Part shown: positions 19,051-27,595 of the stretch, one piece after another | Layout: each line of letters starts with the position of its first letter | Numbering within the stretch: position 1 is the stretch's first letter | Source of the DNA: Shewanella phaeophyticola | Lineage (GTDB): Bacteria; Pseudomonadota; Gammaproteobacteria; Enterobacterales; Shewanellaceae | Assembly (NCBI RefSeq): GCF_025398315.1 | Contig: NZ_JAODOQ010000001.1 | Location: 3,100,001-3,164,000 of the forward strand | Reading direction: 5' to 3' | Length of the DNA stretch: 64,000 bases | Program-made: the position numbers and the translations under genes | The notes under the pieces: generated by a model | Database searches by the model: none | The model's input: the letters and a program-made list of their open reading frames with translations, nothing else | What the model was told of the DNA's origin: nothing

Positions 19051-19836
19051 AACCTCCTTATTTGTCATTTCAACCTTTGCTTTTGGCGATCACTTTGTTG
19101 CTCACCGCCAATGTAACCGCGGCACAACCCACCACCAAACTGATGACATATCCGTTACGCCCCTTCAGCTATCAGCAAGATGGCATGATAACGGGATTCG
19201 CAGTAGACATTGTTAATGCCATAATACAAAACTCGCACATCGATGCCCAAATTGAGATGTATCCTTTTAATCGAGGCTTTCAGCAATTAAAGTCACAATC
19301 CAATACCGCCTTATTTGCTATCGCTAAAAGACCTGAGCGAGAACAAAACATGAAGTGGGTTGGACTAGATTATTACCAGTGGAGTGTATTTTTATAAAAA
19401 ACGCAGCGCTAACCTGACGTTATCGCGATTAGACGATCTTAAACGTTTGCAAAATGTGGGAGTTGTACTTGATAACGCTGATCACAGTTACTTAAACAGC
19501 ATAGGGTTTACCAACCTCAGTACTGATAACGATCAATTACAATCGCTCAGAATGCTCAGCTATGGGCGGGTTGATGTTGCCCCGATGAGCGAGTTGGTCA
19601 TGCCATTTTTAGCACAAGCGGCAAATATTGACATCAGTACCATTGAGCGCACGCCCATTAAATTATACGACTCAACCTTATATATTGCTTTTTCAGCCGA
19701 CACCAGTGACGCGGTTATCGCACAATGGCAACACGCATTTGATCAATTAAAAGCATCTGGCCGCTATCAAACTATTTTTGATCAATACTTTAACAAAGAA
19801 ATAAAAATCACCCACAACCAAGTAATACTTAATTAA
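19047..19836 (+). pseudogene. Periplasmic solute-binding protein, family 3, frameshifted
   Basis: An amino-acid-type (SBP_bac_3) periplasmic protein of about 262 residues when joined. It has a signal peptide ending at about residue 25 (TANVTAAQP), PLRPFSYQQDGMITGFAVDIV typical of lobe 1, AIAKRPEREQNMKWVG, and a second lobe ending in LKASGRYQTIFDQYF. The frame breaks around 19381-19386: WSVFL then stop, whereas YFYKKRSANLTLSRLDDLK continues in another frame. No permease or ATPase genes adjoin, as in the many stand-alone Shewanella proteins of this type, so uptake is not its obvious role. A sequencing error is possible. Confidence 0.75.
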
Positions 19837-20078
19837 ACATCACTTTATGTAACATCGCAGTACTAAAAACCTATTAACGTACCAACTAACCATTATGCCA
19901 ATCACATTAGCCAATTACCTTTTTATCAATCTAACAATGGCTATCTTTAATCAATTTCAAAACACCTACAGCTAAACAATTGTTAACTTGTTACACATAA
20001 GTAACAGGTCTATTATCTCGTTTGTAAGCATGATAAGTCCATAATCTATAAAACAAAGTCGCAGAAAGGGATCTTCAG

Positions 20079-20771
20079 GTGAAAGCGCTAAAAGTCATCA
20101 TCATTACAATCATTAGTGCATTGGCTCTTTATGGATTAGTGGCAATGTTATTGGGCTATCTACTCAGCTCCATGTGCGGTAATACCGTATACACCGAATC
20201 GCTATCATTAGATAAAATGTACAAAGCTATTATCTTTGAACGAAGCTGCGGCGGCGCTTCTGGCCATTCAACCCAAATATCAATCATCAAAGCAGATGAG
20301 CAACTGTGCGACAATTGCGCGGGCGACGTACTTGTTGCTGACGGCCACCCTAACGACAATAAACTCAACTTAGTCTGGTTAGGACAACAAGATTCTGACA
20401 ACCAACAACTGCAAATTCATGTTCCTGTTGATCTTACAAATGAGACAAAAGAAACCAGCTGGTCTTCTTGGTTTAACAGTGTCGATATTTCTTATCATGT
20501 AATTGATCAATATCCATTAACTTGCGAACAAAACCCAAAAGCTAAAGCGTGTCAATTCATAACACATGATCAAAAATTAATTGAAGTGTTAAAGCAATTT
20601 AAAGACTTTAACGATCACAAAGCTCTTGCTGTTGCTGTTAGCGAGAGTGGTCATATTCGCTATGGCTACGCATTTGGTTATGACACAATGCTAAAAGCGC
20701 AACGCAGAGCATTAAAAGAGTGCACCAAAGGCACAAGCCCTACCCATGTAAAATGTGAACTAATTCGCTAA
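20079..20771 (+). CDS. Hypothetical membrane-anchored protein with possible DUF4189-like tail
   Basis: A 230-residue protein that I do not recognise as a whole. One membrane helix (about residues 5-28) anchors an outside domain rich in Cys: MCGNTVY, RSCGGASGHSTQISII, LCDNCAGDV. The segment YKAIIFERSCGGASGHSTQ resembles a small domain seen in uncharacterised periplasmic proteins. The C-terminal part (ALAVAVSES through YGYAFG, AQRRALKECTKG, VKCELI) has the spacing of a DUF4189-like Cys domain. The start used is GTG 20079, behind AGGGAT; no good ATG exists near. It is followed after 9 bases by another unknown gene, probably co-transcribed. Confidence 0.6.
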   Translation: MKALKVIIITIISALALYGLVAMLLGYLLSSMCGNTVYTESLSLDKMYKAIIFERSCGGASGHSTQISIIKADEQLCDNCAGDVLVADGHPNDNKLNLVWLGQQDSDNQQLQIHVPVDLTNETKETSWSSWFNSVDISYHVIDQYPLTCEQNPKAKACQFITHDQKLIEVLKQFKDFNDHKALAVAVSESGHIRYGYAFGYDTMLKAQRRALKECTKGTSPTHVKCELIR

Positions 20772-20780
20772 GGATAGCTA

Positions 20781-21152
20781 ATGCAATTTGAGCGTCAGCA
20801 GCACAAAACACATATCATTGATAACCAAAAAATCGATGTCTGTTACGACCGCTTCACGACCCGCTTTAGCTTATCCATTAATGAGCACCAGATCTTTAGC
20901 AGGCTACTGCTCTTAAGCCCATGGCGTAAACAGCAGCTAATGATTAATAACATCCCCTACAATTTAACGATTAAATGGTTTGTGTTATGGCGCTCAAGCT
21001 TAACGCCACAACAATCATCTCCTCAACGTCCATCCATCGAAGAGCTATTACCGCAGCGGCGTAGAAAATCCATTATGATTACGCTATACCTCGGATTAAT
21101 CAGCTCGATTAAACTGACACTCATGACATTGAGCTATGCAAATGTCATATAA
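20781..21152 (+). CDS. Hypothetical protein
   Basis: A 123-residue basic protein of unknown family. Residues 1-60 alternate hydrophobic and polar residues as in a beta-rich domain (THIIDNQKIDVCYDRFTTRF, SLSINEHQIFSRLLL). A basic PQRRRKS precedes a final hydrophobic helix (about 97-120) that could be a tail anchor. GGATAGCTA leads to ATG 20781, 9 bases after the preceding stop, so the two unknown genes likely form one operon and may act together. No function proposed. Confidence 0.5.
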   Translation: MQFERQQHKTHIIDNQKIDVCYDRFTTRFSLSINEHQIFSRLLLLSPWRKQQLMINNIPYNLTIKWFVLWRSSLTPQQSSPQRPSIEELLPQRRRKSIMITLYLGLISSIKLTLMTLSYANVI

Positions 21153-21236
21153 ATCGCAGAACCACAGCCATTAACCCGCAAGCGATTTTAGTGTAAACTC
21201 GTGGCCAACTTATTAACCGCTAAAAAGCTGCACAAC

Positions 21237-21686
21237 ATGACTCAAGCCTTGTTTTACCTTATGCCTGATAATCATAATCAAATGAGTGCATTAGATGCGC
21301 TTTATTTGGCTGCCTGCCGGTTAGCAGAACAACATTATCGCCAGCAAAAAACCGTCTATATTCACTGCAAAAACAAGCAGCAAGCTTATGCAATTGATGA
21401 GTTACTGTGGCAATTTGAGCCCAATGCCTTTGTACCGCATAATTTAAAAGGTGAAGGCTCGGTAACAGGTGCGCCTGTTGAAATTGGTTTTGACACCCTA
21501 GGTACAAATAAAAGTCGCCAAGTTCTGATTAATCTTGCAGACCAAATGCCTACTTTTGCGGTAAACTTGCCCCATATTATCGATTTTGTCGCTAATGACG
21601 ATGAACTCAAGCGCATTGCCCGCAATCGCTACCGTCAATACCAAAGTGCCGGCATCACACCTAGCACCCAAGCATTAGCAGAATAA
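21237..21686 (+). CDS. holC: DNA polymerase III subunit chi
   Basis: A 149-residue HolC. The chi subunit links the clamp loader to single-strand binding protein. The sequence opens TQALFYLMPDN and has ALYLAACRLAEQHYRQQKTV, DELLWQFEPNAFVPHNL, then PVEIGF and QVLINLADQMP, ending with RNRYRQYQSAGI, all in HolC order. ATG 21237 is preferred over ATG/GTG further upstream (frame open to 21201) because the family starts M-x-x-A-x-FY. It is 33 bases before valS, the usual holC-valS pair. Confidence 0.9.
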   Translation: MTQALFYLMPDNHNQMSALDALYLAACRLAEQHYRQQKTVYIHCKNKQQAYAIDELLWQFEPNAFVPHNLKGEGSVTGAPVEIGFDTLGTNKSRQVLINLADQMPTFAVNLPHIIDFVANDDELKRIARNRYRQYQSAGITPSTQALAE

Positions 21687-21719
21687 ACACTTAATTTAGA
21701 TAGAGAACATAACGCTCCT

Positions 21720-24632
21720 ATGGAAAAAACATACAACCCAAAGTCTATCGAACAAGCCCTTTACCAGAACTGGGAAGAGCAAGGTTACTTCAAGCCCCAT
21801 GGTGATGAATCACAAGGCAACTACTGCATCATGATCCCGCCACCGAACGTAACCGGTAGCTTACACATGGGTCATGCATTCCAAGACACTATCATGGATA
21901 CCCTCACCCGCTATCAACGCATGAAGGGTAAAAATACCCTTTGGCAAGTGGGTACCGACCACGCTGGTATCGCCACCCAAATGTTGGTGGAGCGTAAGCT
22001 TGAAGCCGAAGAAGGCAAAACACGCCATAATTTAGGCCGAGATGCGTTTATAGACAAAGTATGGGACTGGAAAGCACAGTCGGGCGGCACCATCACCAAA
22101 CAGCTTCGTCGCATGGGCGCCTCTGTTGATTGGGATCGCGAACGTTTTACCATGGACGAAGGCTTATCAAAAGCCGTTCAAGAAGTGTTTGTTCGTCTTT
22201 ATGATGACGAATTAATTTATCGCGGCAAGCGCCTAGTAAACTGGGATCCAAAGCTGCACACCGCCATTTCAGATTTAGAAGTTGAAAACAAAGAAAAGCA
22301 AGGCCACATGTGGCACTTCCGCTATCCTTTGGCACAAGGTGCGCTCACGGCCGACGGTAAAGACTACCTCGAAGTTGCCACAACCCGCCCAGAAACCATG
22401 TTAGGTGACAGCGCAGTTGCTGTGCACCCAGATGACGAGCGTTACCAGTCACTCATTGGTAAGTTCATTTTACTACCAATCGTCAATCGTTTGATCCCAA
22501 TCGTTGCCGACGATTATGTCGACATGGAATTTGGTACAGGCTGCGTAAAAATCACCCCTGCACACGACTTTAACGACTATGAAGTGGGTAAGCGTCATGC
22601 ATTGCCTATGTACAACATCTTCACGTTAGATGCATCGGTACGTAGCTTTGTTGAAGTGATTAACACCGACGGCACGCCAAACAAAGACATCGAAATGGCC
22701 TTGCCTGAGCGTTATGTTGGCCTAGATCGTTTTAAAGCACGTGATGCCATCGTGGCAGAATTTGACACCCTAGGTTTACTTGAAAAAGTCGCGCCACACG
22801 GCTTAAAAGTGCCTTATGGCGATCGCTCAGGTGTAGTGATTGAACCATTATTGACAGACCAGTGGTATGTTGCGGTTGAATCTATGGCTAAAACCGCCAT
22901 TGAAGCGGTTGAAACCGGCGAAATCAAATTTGTGCCACAACAATACGAAAACATGTACTTTTCGTGGATGCGCGACATCAACGACTGGTGTATTTCACGT
23001 CAGTTATGGTGGGGACACCGTATTCCAGCTTGGTACGACGAAAACGGTAAAGTGTATGTTGGTCGTAACGAAGCAGAAGTACGCGCCAAGCATAAACTTG
23101 CCGATTCAGCCGTACTGCGCCAAGACGATGACGTACTTGATACCTGGTTCAGCTCAGCGTTATGGACTTTCTCAACACTAGGCTGGCCAGACAATTTAGA
23201 AGATTTAAAAACCTTCCACCCAACCGACGTGTTGGTGACAGGTTTTGACATCATCTTCTTCTGGGTTGCCCGTATGATCATGATGACCATGCATTTCATT
23301 AAAGATGAAAACGGCAAACCACAAGTGCCTTTTAAAACCGTTTACGTAACCGGTCTTATCCGTGACGAAGCCGGCAACAAGATGTCAAAATCTAAAGGTA
23401 ACGTACTTGACCCACTAGACATGATTGACGGTATTGAACTCGAAGCCCTCGTTGAAAAACGTACCGGCAATATGATGCAGCCACAGCTGGCCGCAAAAAT
23501 TGAAAAGAGTACCCGCAAAGAGTTTAGCGAAGGCATTGAAGCTCACGGTACTGACGCATTGCGCTTTACGTTAGCTGCAATGGCATCAACCGGTCGTGAC
23601 ATTAACTGGGACATGAAGCGCCTAGACGGTTACCGTAGTTTCTGTAATAAGTTATGGAACGCATCACGCTACGTGCTGATGAACACCGAAACTCAAACCA
23701 ACCCAGACAGCGACGAAGCCGGCACACCACTTGATTGCGGCCAAATCTTAGTTGACGGCAAACCAGGTGAAATGGAGCTGTCATTAGCCGACCGTTGGAT
23801 TATTGGTTTATTCAACCAAACTGTAAAAACCTTCGACGACCACATGGCCGCTTACCGTTTCGACTTGGCAGCTAACACTTTATACGAGTTCACCTGGAAC
23901 CAATTCTGTGACTGGTATTTAGAACTCACTAAGCCTGTGATGCAAAATGGCAGCGAAGCGCAAATGCGTGGCACACGCCATACATTAGTCACAGTGCTTG
24001 AAAAAATGCAGCGCTTAATGCATCCAATCATGCCATATATTACCGAAACTATTTGGCAGCGTGTTAAGCCGTTAGCCGGCGTAACCGGTGACACCTTGAT
24101 GTTGGCTACGTTCCCAACCTATCAAGCAGATCAAGTGGATGCCACAGCAATGGCCGATTTGGAATGGGTAAAGCAAGTGATTGTGGCAGTACGTAACATT
24201 CGCGCCGAGCTTAACATTGCCCCGTCTAAGCCACTTAACGCCTTAGTGCGTGGTGTAAGCTATCAAGACCGTATTCGCCTTGAAGCCAACCAGGCTTTCT
24301 TTGCAAGCCTCGCTAAGCTTGAAACCATTACAGTGTTAGAAGAAGGTGAAACGGCGCCAATGTCGACGACCCAGTTAGTGGGCGATATGGAACTGCTTAT
24401 CCCAATGGCAGGCTTAATCGATGTTGCTGCTGAAATGGCGCGTATCGACAAGCAGCTAGAAAAACTGGCGCAAGAAATTGCCCGTATTGAAGGTAAACTG
24501 TCTAACCAAGGCTTTGTGGCTAAAGCGCCTGCGGCAGTCATTGAAAAAGAACGTGCAAAAATGACTGGCTTAACTCGCGATATTGAAAAATTAAACGAGC
24601 AAAAAGTAGAGCTGGCTAAAATAGAAGCGTAA
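21720..24632 (+). CDS. valS: Valine--tRNA ligase
   Basis: A 970-residue class I aminoacyl-tRNA synthetase that charges tRNA-Val. The ATP-binding HIGH motif is HMGH at residues 49-52 ([14 protein letters not shown]). The editing domain includes [17 protein letters not shown]. The second ATP motif is [13 protein letters not shown] (about residue 555-567). The anticodon-binding domain and the C-terminal coiled-coil arm ([40 protein letters not shown]) complete it. It is slightly longer than E. coli ValS (951). It forms an operon with holC and ends just before a MITE-like element. Confidence 0.97.
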   Translation: MEKTYNPKSIEQALYQNWEEQGYFKPHGDESQGNYCIMIPPPNVTGSLHMGHAFQDTIMDTLTRYQRMKGKNTLWQVGTDHAGIATQMLVERKLEAEEGKTRHNLGRDAFIDKVWDWKAQSGGTITKQLRRMGASVDWDRERFTMDEGLSKAVQEVFVRLYDDELIYRGKRLVNWDPKLHTAISDLEVENKEKQGHMWHFRYPLAQGALTADGKDYLEVATTRPETMLGDSAVAVHPDDERYQSLIGKFILLPIVNRLIPIVADDYVDMEFGTGCVKITPAHDFNDYEVGKRHALPMYNIFTLDASVRSFVEVINTDGTPNKDIEMALPERYVGLDRFKARDAIVAEFDTLGLLEKVAPHGLKVPYGDRSGVVIEPLLTDQWYVAVESMAKTAIEAVETGEIKFVPQQYENMYFSWMRDINDWCISRQLWWGHRIPAWYDENGKVYVGRNEAEVRAKHKLADSAVLRQDDDVLDTWFSSALWTFSTLGWPDNLEDLKTFHPTDVLVTGFDIIFFWVARMIMMTMHFIKDENGKPQVPFKTVYVTGLIRDEAGNKMSKSKGNVLDPLDMIDGIELEALVEKRTGNMMQPQLAAKIEKSTRKEFSEGIEAHGTDALRFTLAAMASTGRDINWDMKRLDGYRSFCNKLWNASRYVLMNTETQTNPDSDEAGTPLDCGQILVDGKPGEMELSLADRWIIGLFNQTVKTFDDHMAAYRFDLAANTLYEFTWNQFCDWYLELTKPVMQNGSEAQMRGTRHTLVTVLEKMQRLMHPIMPYITETIWQRVKPLAGVTGDTLMLATFPTYQADQVDATAMADLEWVKQVIVAVRNIRAELNIAPSKPLNALVRGVSYQDRIRLEANQAFFASLAKLETITVLEEGETAPMSTTQLVGDMELLIPMAGLIDVAAEMARIDKQLEKLAQEIARIEGKLSNQGFVAKAPAAVIEKERAKMTGLTRDIEKLNEQKVELAKIEA

Positions 24633-24638
24633 TCAAAT

Positions 24639-24800
24639 ATACCAATCAGGATAAATAAGTGATCAGAGATTGCGTAGGAAAAATCGCTTAGAATAAGGCA
24701 GAAATTGCAGCGAGCTAGTTGTTCTACCTTCAAAATTTCTAACGACCTTATAAGCGATTTTAACCAGTAAGAATGATCACATTCTTGTGCTGATTGGTAT
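24639..24800. repeat. MITE-like element with ATACCAATCAG terminal inverted repeats
   Basis: A 162-base element bounded by perfect 11-base inverted ends, ATACCAATCAG (24639-24649) and CTGATTGGTAT (24790-24800). Inside, further inverted pairs (GTGATCA.. / ..TGATCAC, AAAATCGCTTA / TAAGCGATTTT, GCAGAAATT / AATTTC) make nearly the whole unit foldable. It starts only 6 bases after the valS stop and lies before the valS terminator. It is non-coding and looks like a dispersed Shewanella repeat; no other full copy is in this window. Confidence 0.75.
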
Positions 24801-24815
24801 TAGTTACATTGACAC

Positions 24816-24846
24816 TAAAAACCAGCGACGTGTCGCTGGTTTTTTA
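24816..24846 (+). terminator. Terminator downstream of valS
   Basis: Hairpin AAAAACCAGCGAC / GTCGCTGGTTTTTT, separated from valS by the MITE-like element, which was probably inserted between gene and terminator. Confidence 0.85.
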
Positions 24847-24939
24847 TTTTGCACTTATAGCAAACTTTAATATCCCATTTTGCGTTTTTGCTGTATAAGC
24901 TTGCGCCAATATCATCATTCTATTTAATGGGTCAAAACC

Positions 24940-25278
24940 ATGTCTGATAAATTCTTTTTTAAAGGTCGCAGAACCCCAAAGCCAGCCTATGGCGAAAGCG
25001 GTTATAACACCAAGCGAGCGACTAAACCTGGCACTGAACTATCGCCATTACTGTTATCTGTGCAAACCGAAGCGCGTAAAGCCGAAGTCGCGACATTGGT
25101 TGCTGAGCATAAATTATTTGCCGACATTACGGTTGATGCTGATAAAGCTGAGAACATTATTGAGCTAACAGGACTGTTAAATAAACCTAAGTCAGTGAGT
25201 TTTGAAGCCAAGCCTAACCGTAATGACGTTTGTACTTGCGGCAGTGGCAAAAAGTACAAAAAGTGCTGTGGCGCCTAA
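24940..25278 (+). CDS. SEC-C metal-binding motif protein (PBPRA1643 type)
   Basis: A 112-residue protein with a Lys/Arg-rich start ([20 protein letters not shown]), a central helical region and a C-terminal SEC-C zinc motif, [18 protein letters not shown] (CxC...CC). The arrangement matches the small PBPRA1643-like SWIM/SEC-C family of marine gammaproteobacteria. Its function is not known; the SEC-C finger is the same as the one at the C-terminus of SecA, where it binds zinc and contacts SecB or ribosomes. It is a single-gene unit closed by its own terminator. Confidence 0.85.
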   Translation: MSDKFFFKGRRTPKPAYGESGYNTKRATKPGTELSPLLLSVQTEARKAEVATLVAEHKLFADITVDADKAENIIELTGLLNKPKSVSFEAKPNRNDVCTCGSGKKYKKCCGA

Positions 25279-25312
25279 ATATCGGCTAAAAGATACAGCA
25301 AATGAAATAAAC

Positions 25313-25338
25313 AAAGCGGATCTCACGATCCGCTTTTT
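25313..25338 (+). terminator. Terminator of the SEC-C protein gene
   Basis: Hairpin AAAGCGGATC / GATCCGCTTTTTG with T-rich tail. Confidence 0.85.
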
Positions 25339-25413
25339 GTTTTTTGGATATTTTCCCTCAACTTAGGTAGAGTGTCTTCCGTTAACTCAACACACAATAA
25401 TAAAGGGTGACTT

Positions 25414-26952
25414 ATGAGCACTAATTCGCATTCAGGTAACGACCTGAGTGAAGTAAAACAACTGGGAATGTGGGCATCAATCACCAGTCTTGGTTATATT
25501 TTTTGGCTGGTCGGCGGCATGGAGCTGGTTGAACGTATTGCCTATTATGGAGTAAAAGCATCAGCAGGCTTATATGCAAAATCTCCGGTCTCTGAAGGCG
25601 GCTTAGGCATCGACTTGCACGATTACGGCATCATCATTGCTGTATGGGCTATGCTGCAAACCTTTATCCCGGTGTTTACCGGCGGTATCTCAGACCGTGT
25701 CGGTTATAAAGAAACCATTTTTGTCTCGACCATCATTAAAATCATGGGTTATCTCACCATGGCGTTTTTCCCAGACTTTTGGGGATTTTTAGCCGGAGCC
25801 ATGTTGCTTGCCGCTGGTACCGGGGTATTTAAGCCCGGTATTCAAGGTACATTAGTGTTGTCGACTAAACGCGAAAACACCTCAATGGCCTGGGGCATAT
25901 TTTACCAGGTGGTTAATATCGGTGGTTTCTTAGGGCCATTGGTTGCTGTGCATATGCGCCAATTGTCTTGGGACAATGTGTTTTATGCCTGTGCGGCAAT
26001 TATCTCATTCAACTTTCTGTTTTTACTGGCTTATAAAGAGCCTGGTAAAGATGAACGTTTAGCGAGAGCCGCAAAAGTAAAATCAGGTGAATTACAACAA
26101 GAAGCATTATGGAAAGATGCACTGCACGAACTGAAAAAGCCTATCGTGCTTTACTACATGTTAGTGTTTGCCGGTTTTTGGTTTTTGTATAACTCGTTAT
26201 TTGACGTCCTGCCTATTCATATCGCCGAATGGGTTGATACCAGTATTATTGTCACCTCATTATTTGGTCCAGAAGGCACCAGCAACGGCATATTGCAGTT
26301 CTGGCTAGGCTTGAGTAATGACGGCACCAAGGTGATGCCAGAGGGCATGTTAAACCTCAATGCGGGTATGATCATGACCACCTGCTTCTTAGTGGCCGCG
26401 TTTACGGCTAAATACCGTATTACTACGGCCATGCTAGTAGGATGTATCTTAAGTATTACCGCTATTATGTTAGTCGGCGTCTTTAATGCTGCGTGGATGA
26501 TTGTATTGGCCATTGCGATGTTTTCTTTAGGCGAAATGATGATTAGCCCGAAGAAAAATGAGTTTATGGGCAACATTGCCCCTGAAGGTAAAAAAGCCAT
26601 GTACTTGGGCTTTGTCATGTTACCGCAAGGGATAGGTTGGACATTAGAAGGCTACTTTGCCCCTAAGCTTTACCAAATTTATGCCTCTAAAGAGATTATC
26701 TCGCGCAATGAGTTAGTGAGCCGAGGCATGAGCCAAAGCGACGTTGATGCGATTCCACAAGGTGAAGCCTTTATGCGTTTAGTCGATTTTACAGGCATGG
26801 AAGCACAACCATTAACCCATATGCTTTATGAAGCCAATAACATCGGCATGGCATGGTACATCATTGCTGCTATCGGAATTATTTCAGCTGTGGGTATCTT
26901 TATATACGGAAAATGGTTATTAAACATGCAGCGCCAACAAGCCGCAGCGTAA
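25414..26952 (+). CDS. MFS transporter, proton-dependent oligopeptide (POT/PTR2)-like
   Basis: A 512-residue inner-membrane protein with about 12 to 14 membrane segments. The start of the first helix, WLVGGMELVERIAYYGVKA, resembles the E-R-F-x-Y-Y-G motif of proton-coupled peptide transporters. GGISDRVGYKETIFVS matches the MFS loop 2-3 motif, and GTGVFKPGIQGTLV the next conserved stretch. Peptides are the family substrate, but this subgroup is divergent (R in place of typical ExxERFSYYG residues) and the substrate is unsure. AAAGGGTGA precedes ATG 25414. Confidence 0.8.
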   Translation: MSTNSHSGNDLSEVKQLGMWASITSLGYIFWLVGGMELVERIAYYGVKASAGLYAKSPVSEGGLGIDLHDYGIIIAVWAMLQTFIPVFTGGISDRVGYKETIFVSTIIKIMGYLTMAFFPDFWGFLAGAMLLAAGTGVFKPGIQGTLVLSTKRENTSMAWGIFYQVVNIGGFLGPLVAVHMRQLSWDNVFYACAAIISFNFLFLLAYKEPGKDERLARAAKVKSGELQQEALWKDALHELKKPIVLYYMLVFAGFWFLYNSLFDVLPIHIAEWVDTSIIVTSLFGPEGTSNGILQFWLGLSNDGTKVMPEGMLNLNAGMIMTTCFLVAAFTAKYRITTAMLVGCILSITAIMLVGVFNAAWMIVLAIAMFSLGEMMISPKKNEFMGNIAPEGKKAMYLGFVMLPQGIGWTLEGYFAPKLYQIYASKEIISRNELVSRGMSQSDVDAIPQGEAFMRLVDFTGMEAQPLTHMLYEANNIGMAWYIIAAIGIISAVGIFIYGKWLLNMQRQQAAA

Positions 26953-26995
26953 TAGCTAATAGCACTCGATGAGTGCTGCATATGAGTAGGACTAA

Positions 26996-27020
26996 GGGAG
27001 GCAGCAATGCCTCCCTTTTT
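26996..27020 (+). terminator. Terminator of the MFS gene
   Basis: Hairpin GGGAGGCA / TGCCTCCC followed by TTTTT, 44 bases after the stop. Confidence 0.88.
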
Positions 27021-27125
27021 GTATCTACGATAAAATGGCGACCACTCTTGAGTCTAAAGCTAGAGCGCTACGCCGCTAGGACGCTACGCGGCTAGAACCT
27101 ATAAAATCTTAGAAGCATAGCGCCC

Positions 27126-27491
27126 CTAGCAAGACGAAGCTCGCTCTAGCAGCGAAGCGACCTAGCAAGACGAAGTCCGCTCTAGCAGCGCAGCGACCTA
27201 GCAAGACAAAGTCCGCTCTAGCAGCGCAGCGCCCCTAGCAGGTCGAAGTCCGCCCTAGCAGCAAAGCGACCCTAGCAAAACAAAGTCCGCCCTAACAGCA
27301 AAGCGACCTACCAGGACGAAGTCCGCTCTAGCAGCGCAGCGACCTAGCAGGACGAAGTCCGCTCTAGCAGCAAAGCGACCCTAGCAAGACGAAGACCGCC
27401 CTAGCAGCGCAGCGACCCTAGCAGGACGAAGCTCGCTCTAGCAGCGCAGCGACCCTAGCAAGACGAAGTCCGCCCTAGCAGCGCAGCGCCC
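27126..27491. repeat. Tandem array of ten 36-37-base units
   Basis: Ten head-to-tail units start at 27126, 27162, 27198, 27235, 27272, 27308, 27344, 27381, 27418 and 27455. Each has two halves beginning with CTAG: CTAGCAAGACGAAGTCCGCT and CTAGCAGCGCAGCGAC, with an extra C in the 37-base units. Units differ at a few positions only. There are no spacers, so this is not CRISPR. Degenerate related sequence (GCTAGAGCGCTACGCCGCTAG) lies just before it at 27060-27095. It fills the gap between two terminators facing each other and has no start codon for a long frame; the 37-base units break any repeat-encoded frame. Confidence 0.85.
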
Positions 27492-27512
27492 CTATCTACA
27501 CCGAAAATCAAA

Positions 27513-27546
27513 CAAAAAAAGAGGGCGACATTGCTGCCGCCCTCTT
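27513..27546 (-). terminator. Terminator of the downstream decaheme cytochrome gene
   Basis: On the minus strand, hairpin AAGAGGGCG / CGCCCTCTT followed by a run of T, 50 bases after the cytochrome stop. Confidence 0.85.
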
Positions 27547-27595
27547 ACTTAGTTTCTTAAGTGATGATTAAGAAATTGTTTTTCTGTTCACTCGC

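Noticed and set aside
22867..23317. ORFs of about 100 codons on both strands inside valS
   Set aside because: Shadows of the valS frame without ribosome sites or recognisable features.
27126..27491. CRISPR array
   Set aside because: Units of CRISPR-like length follow each other directly with no unique spacers, and no cas genes are nearby.
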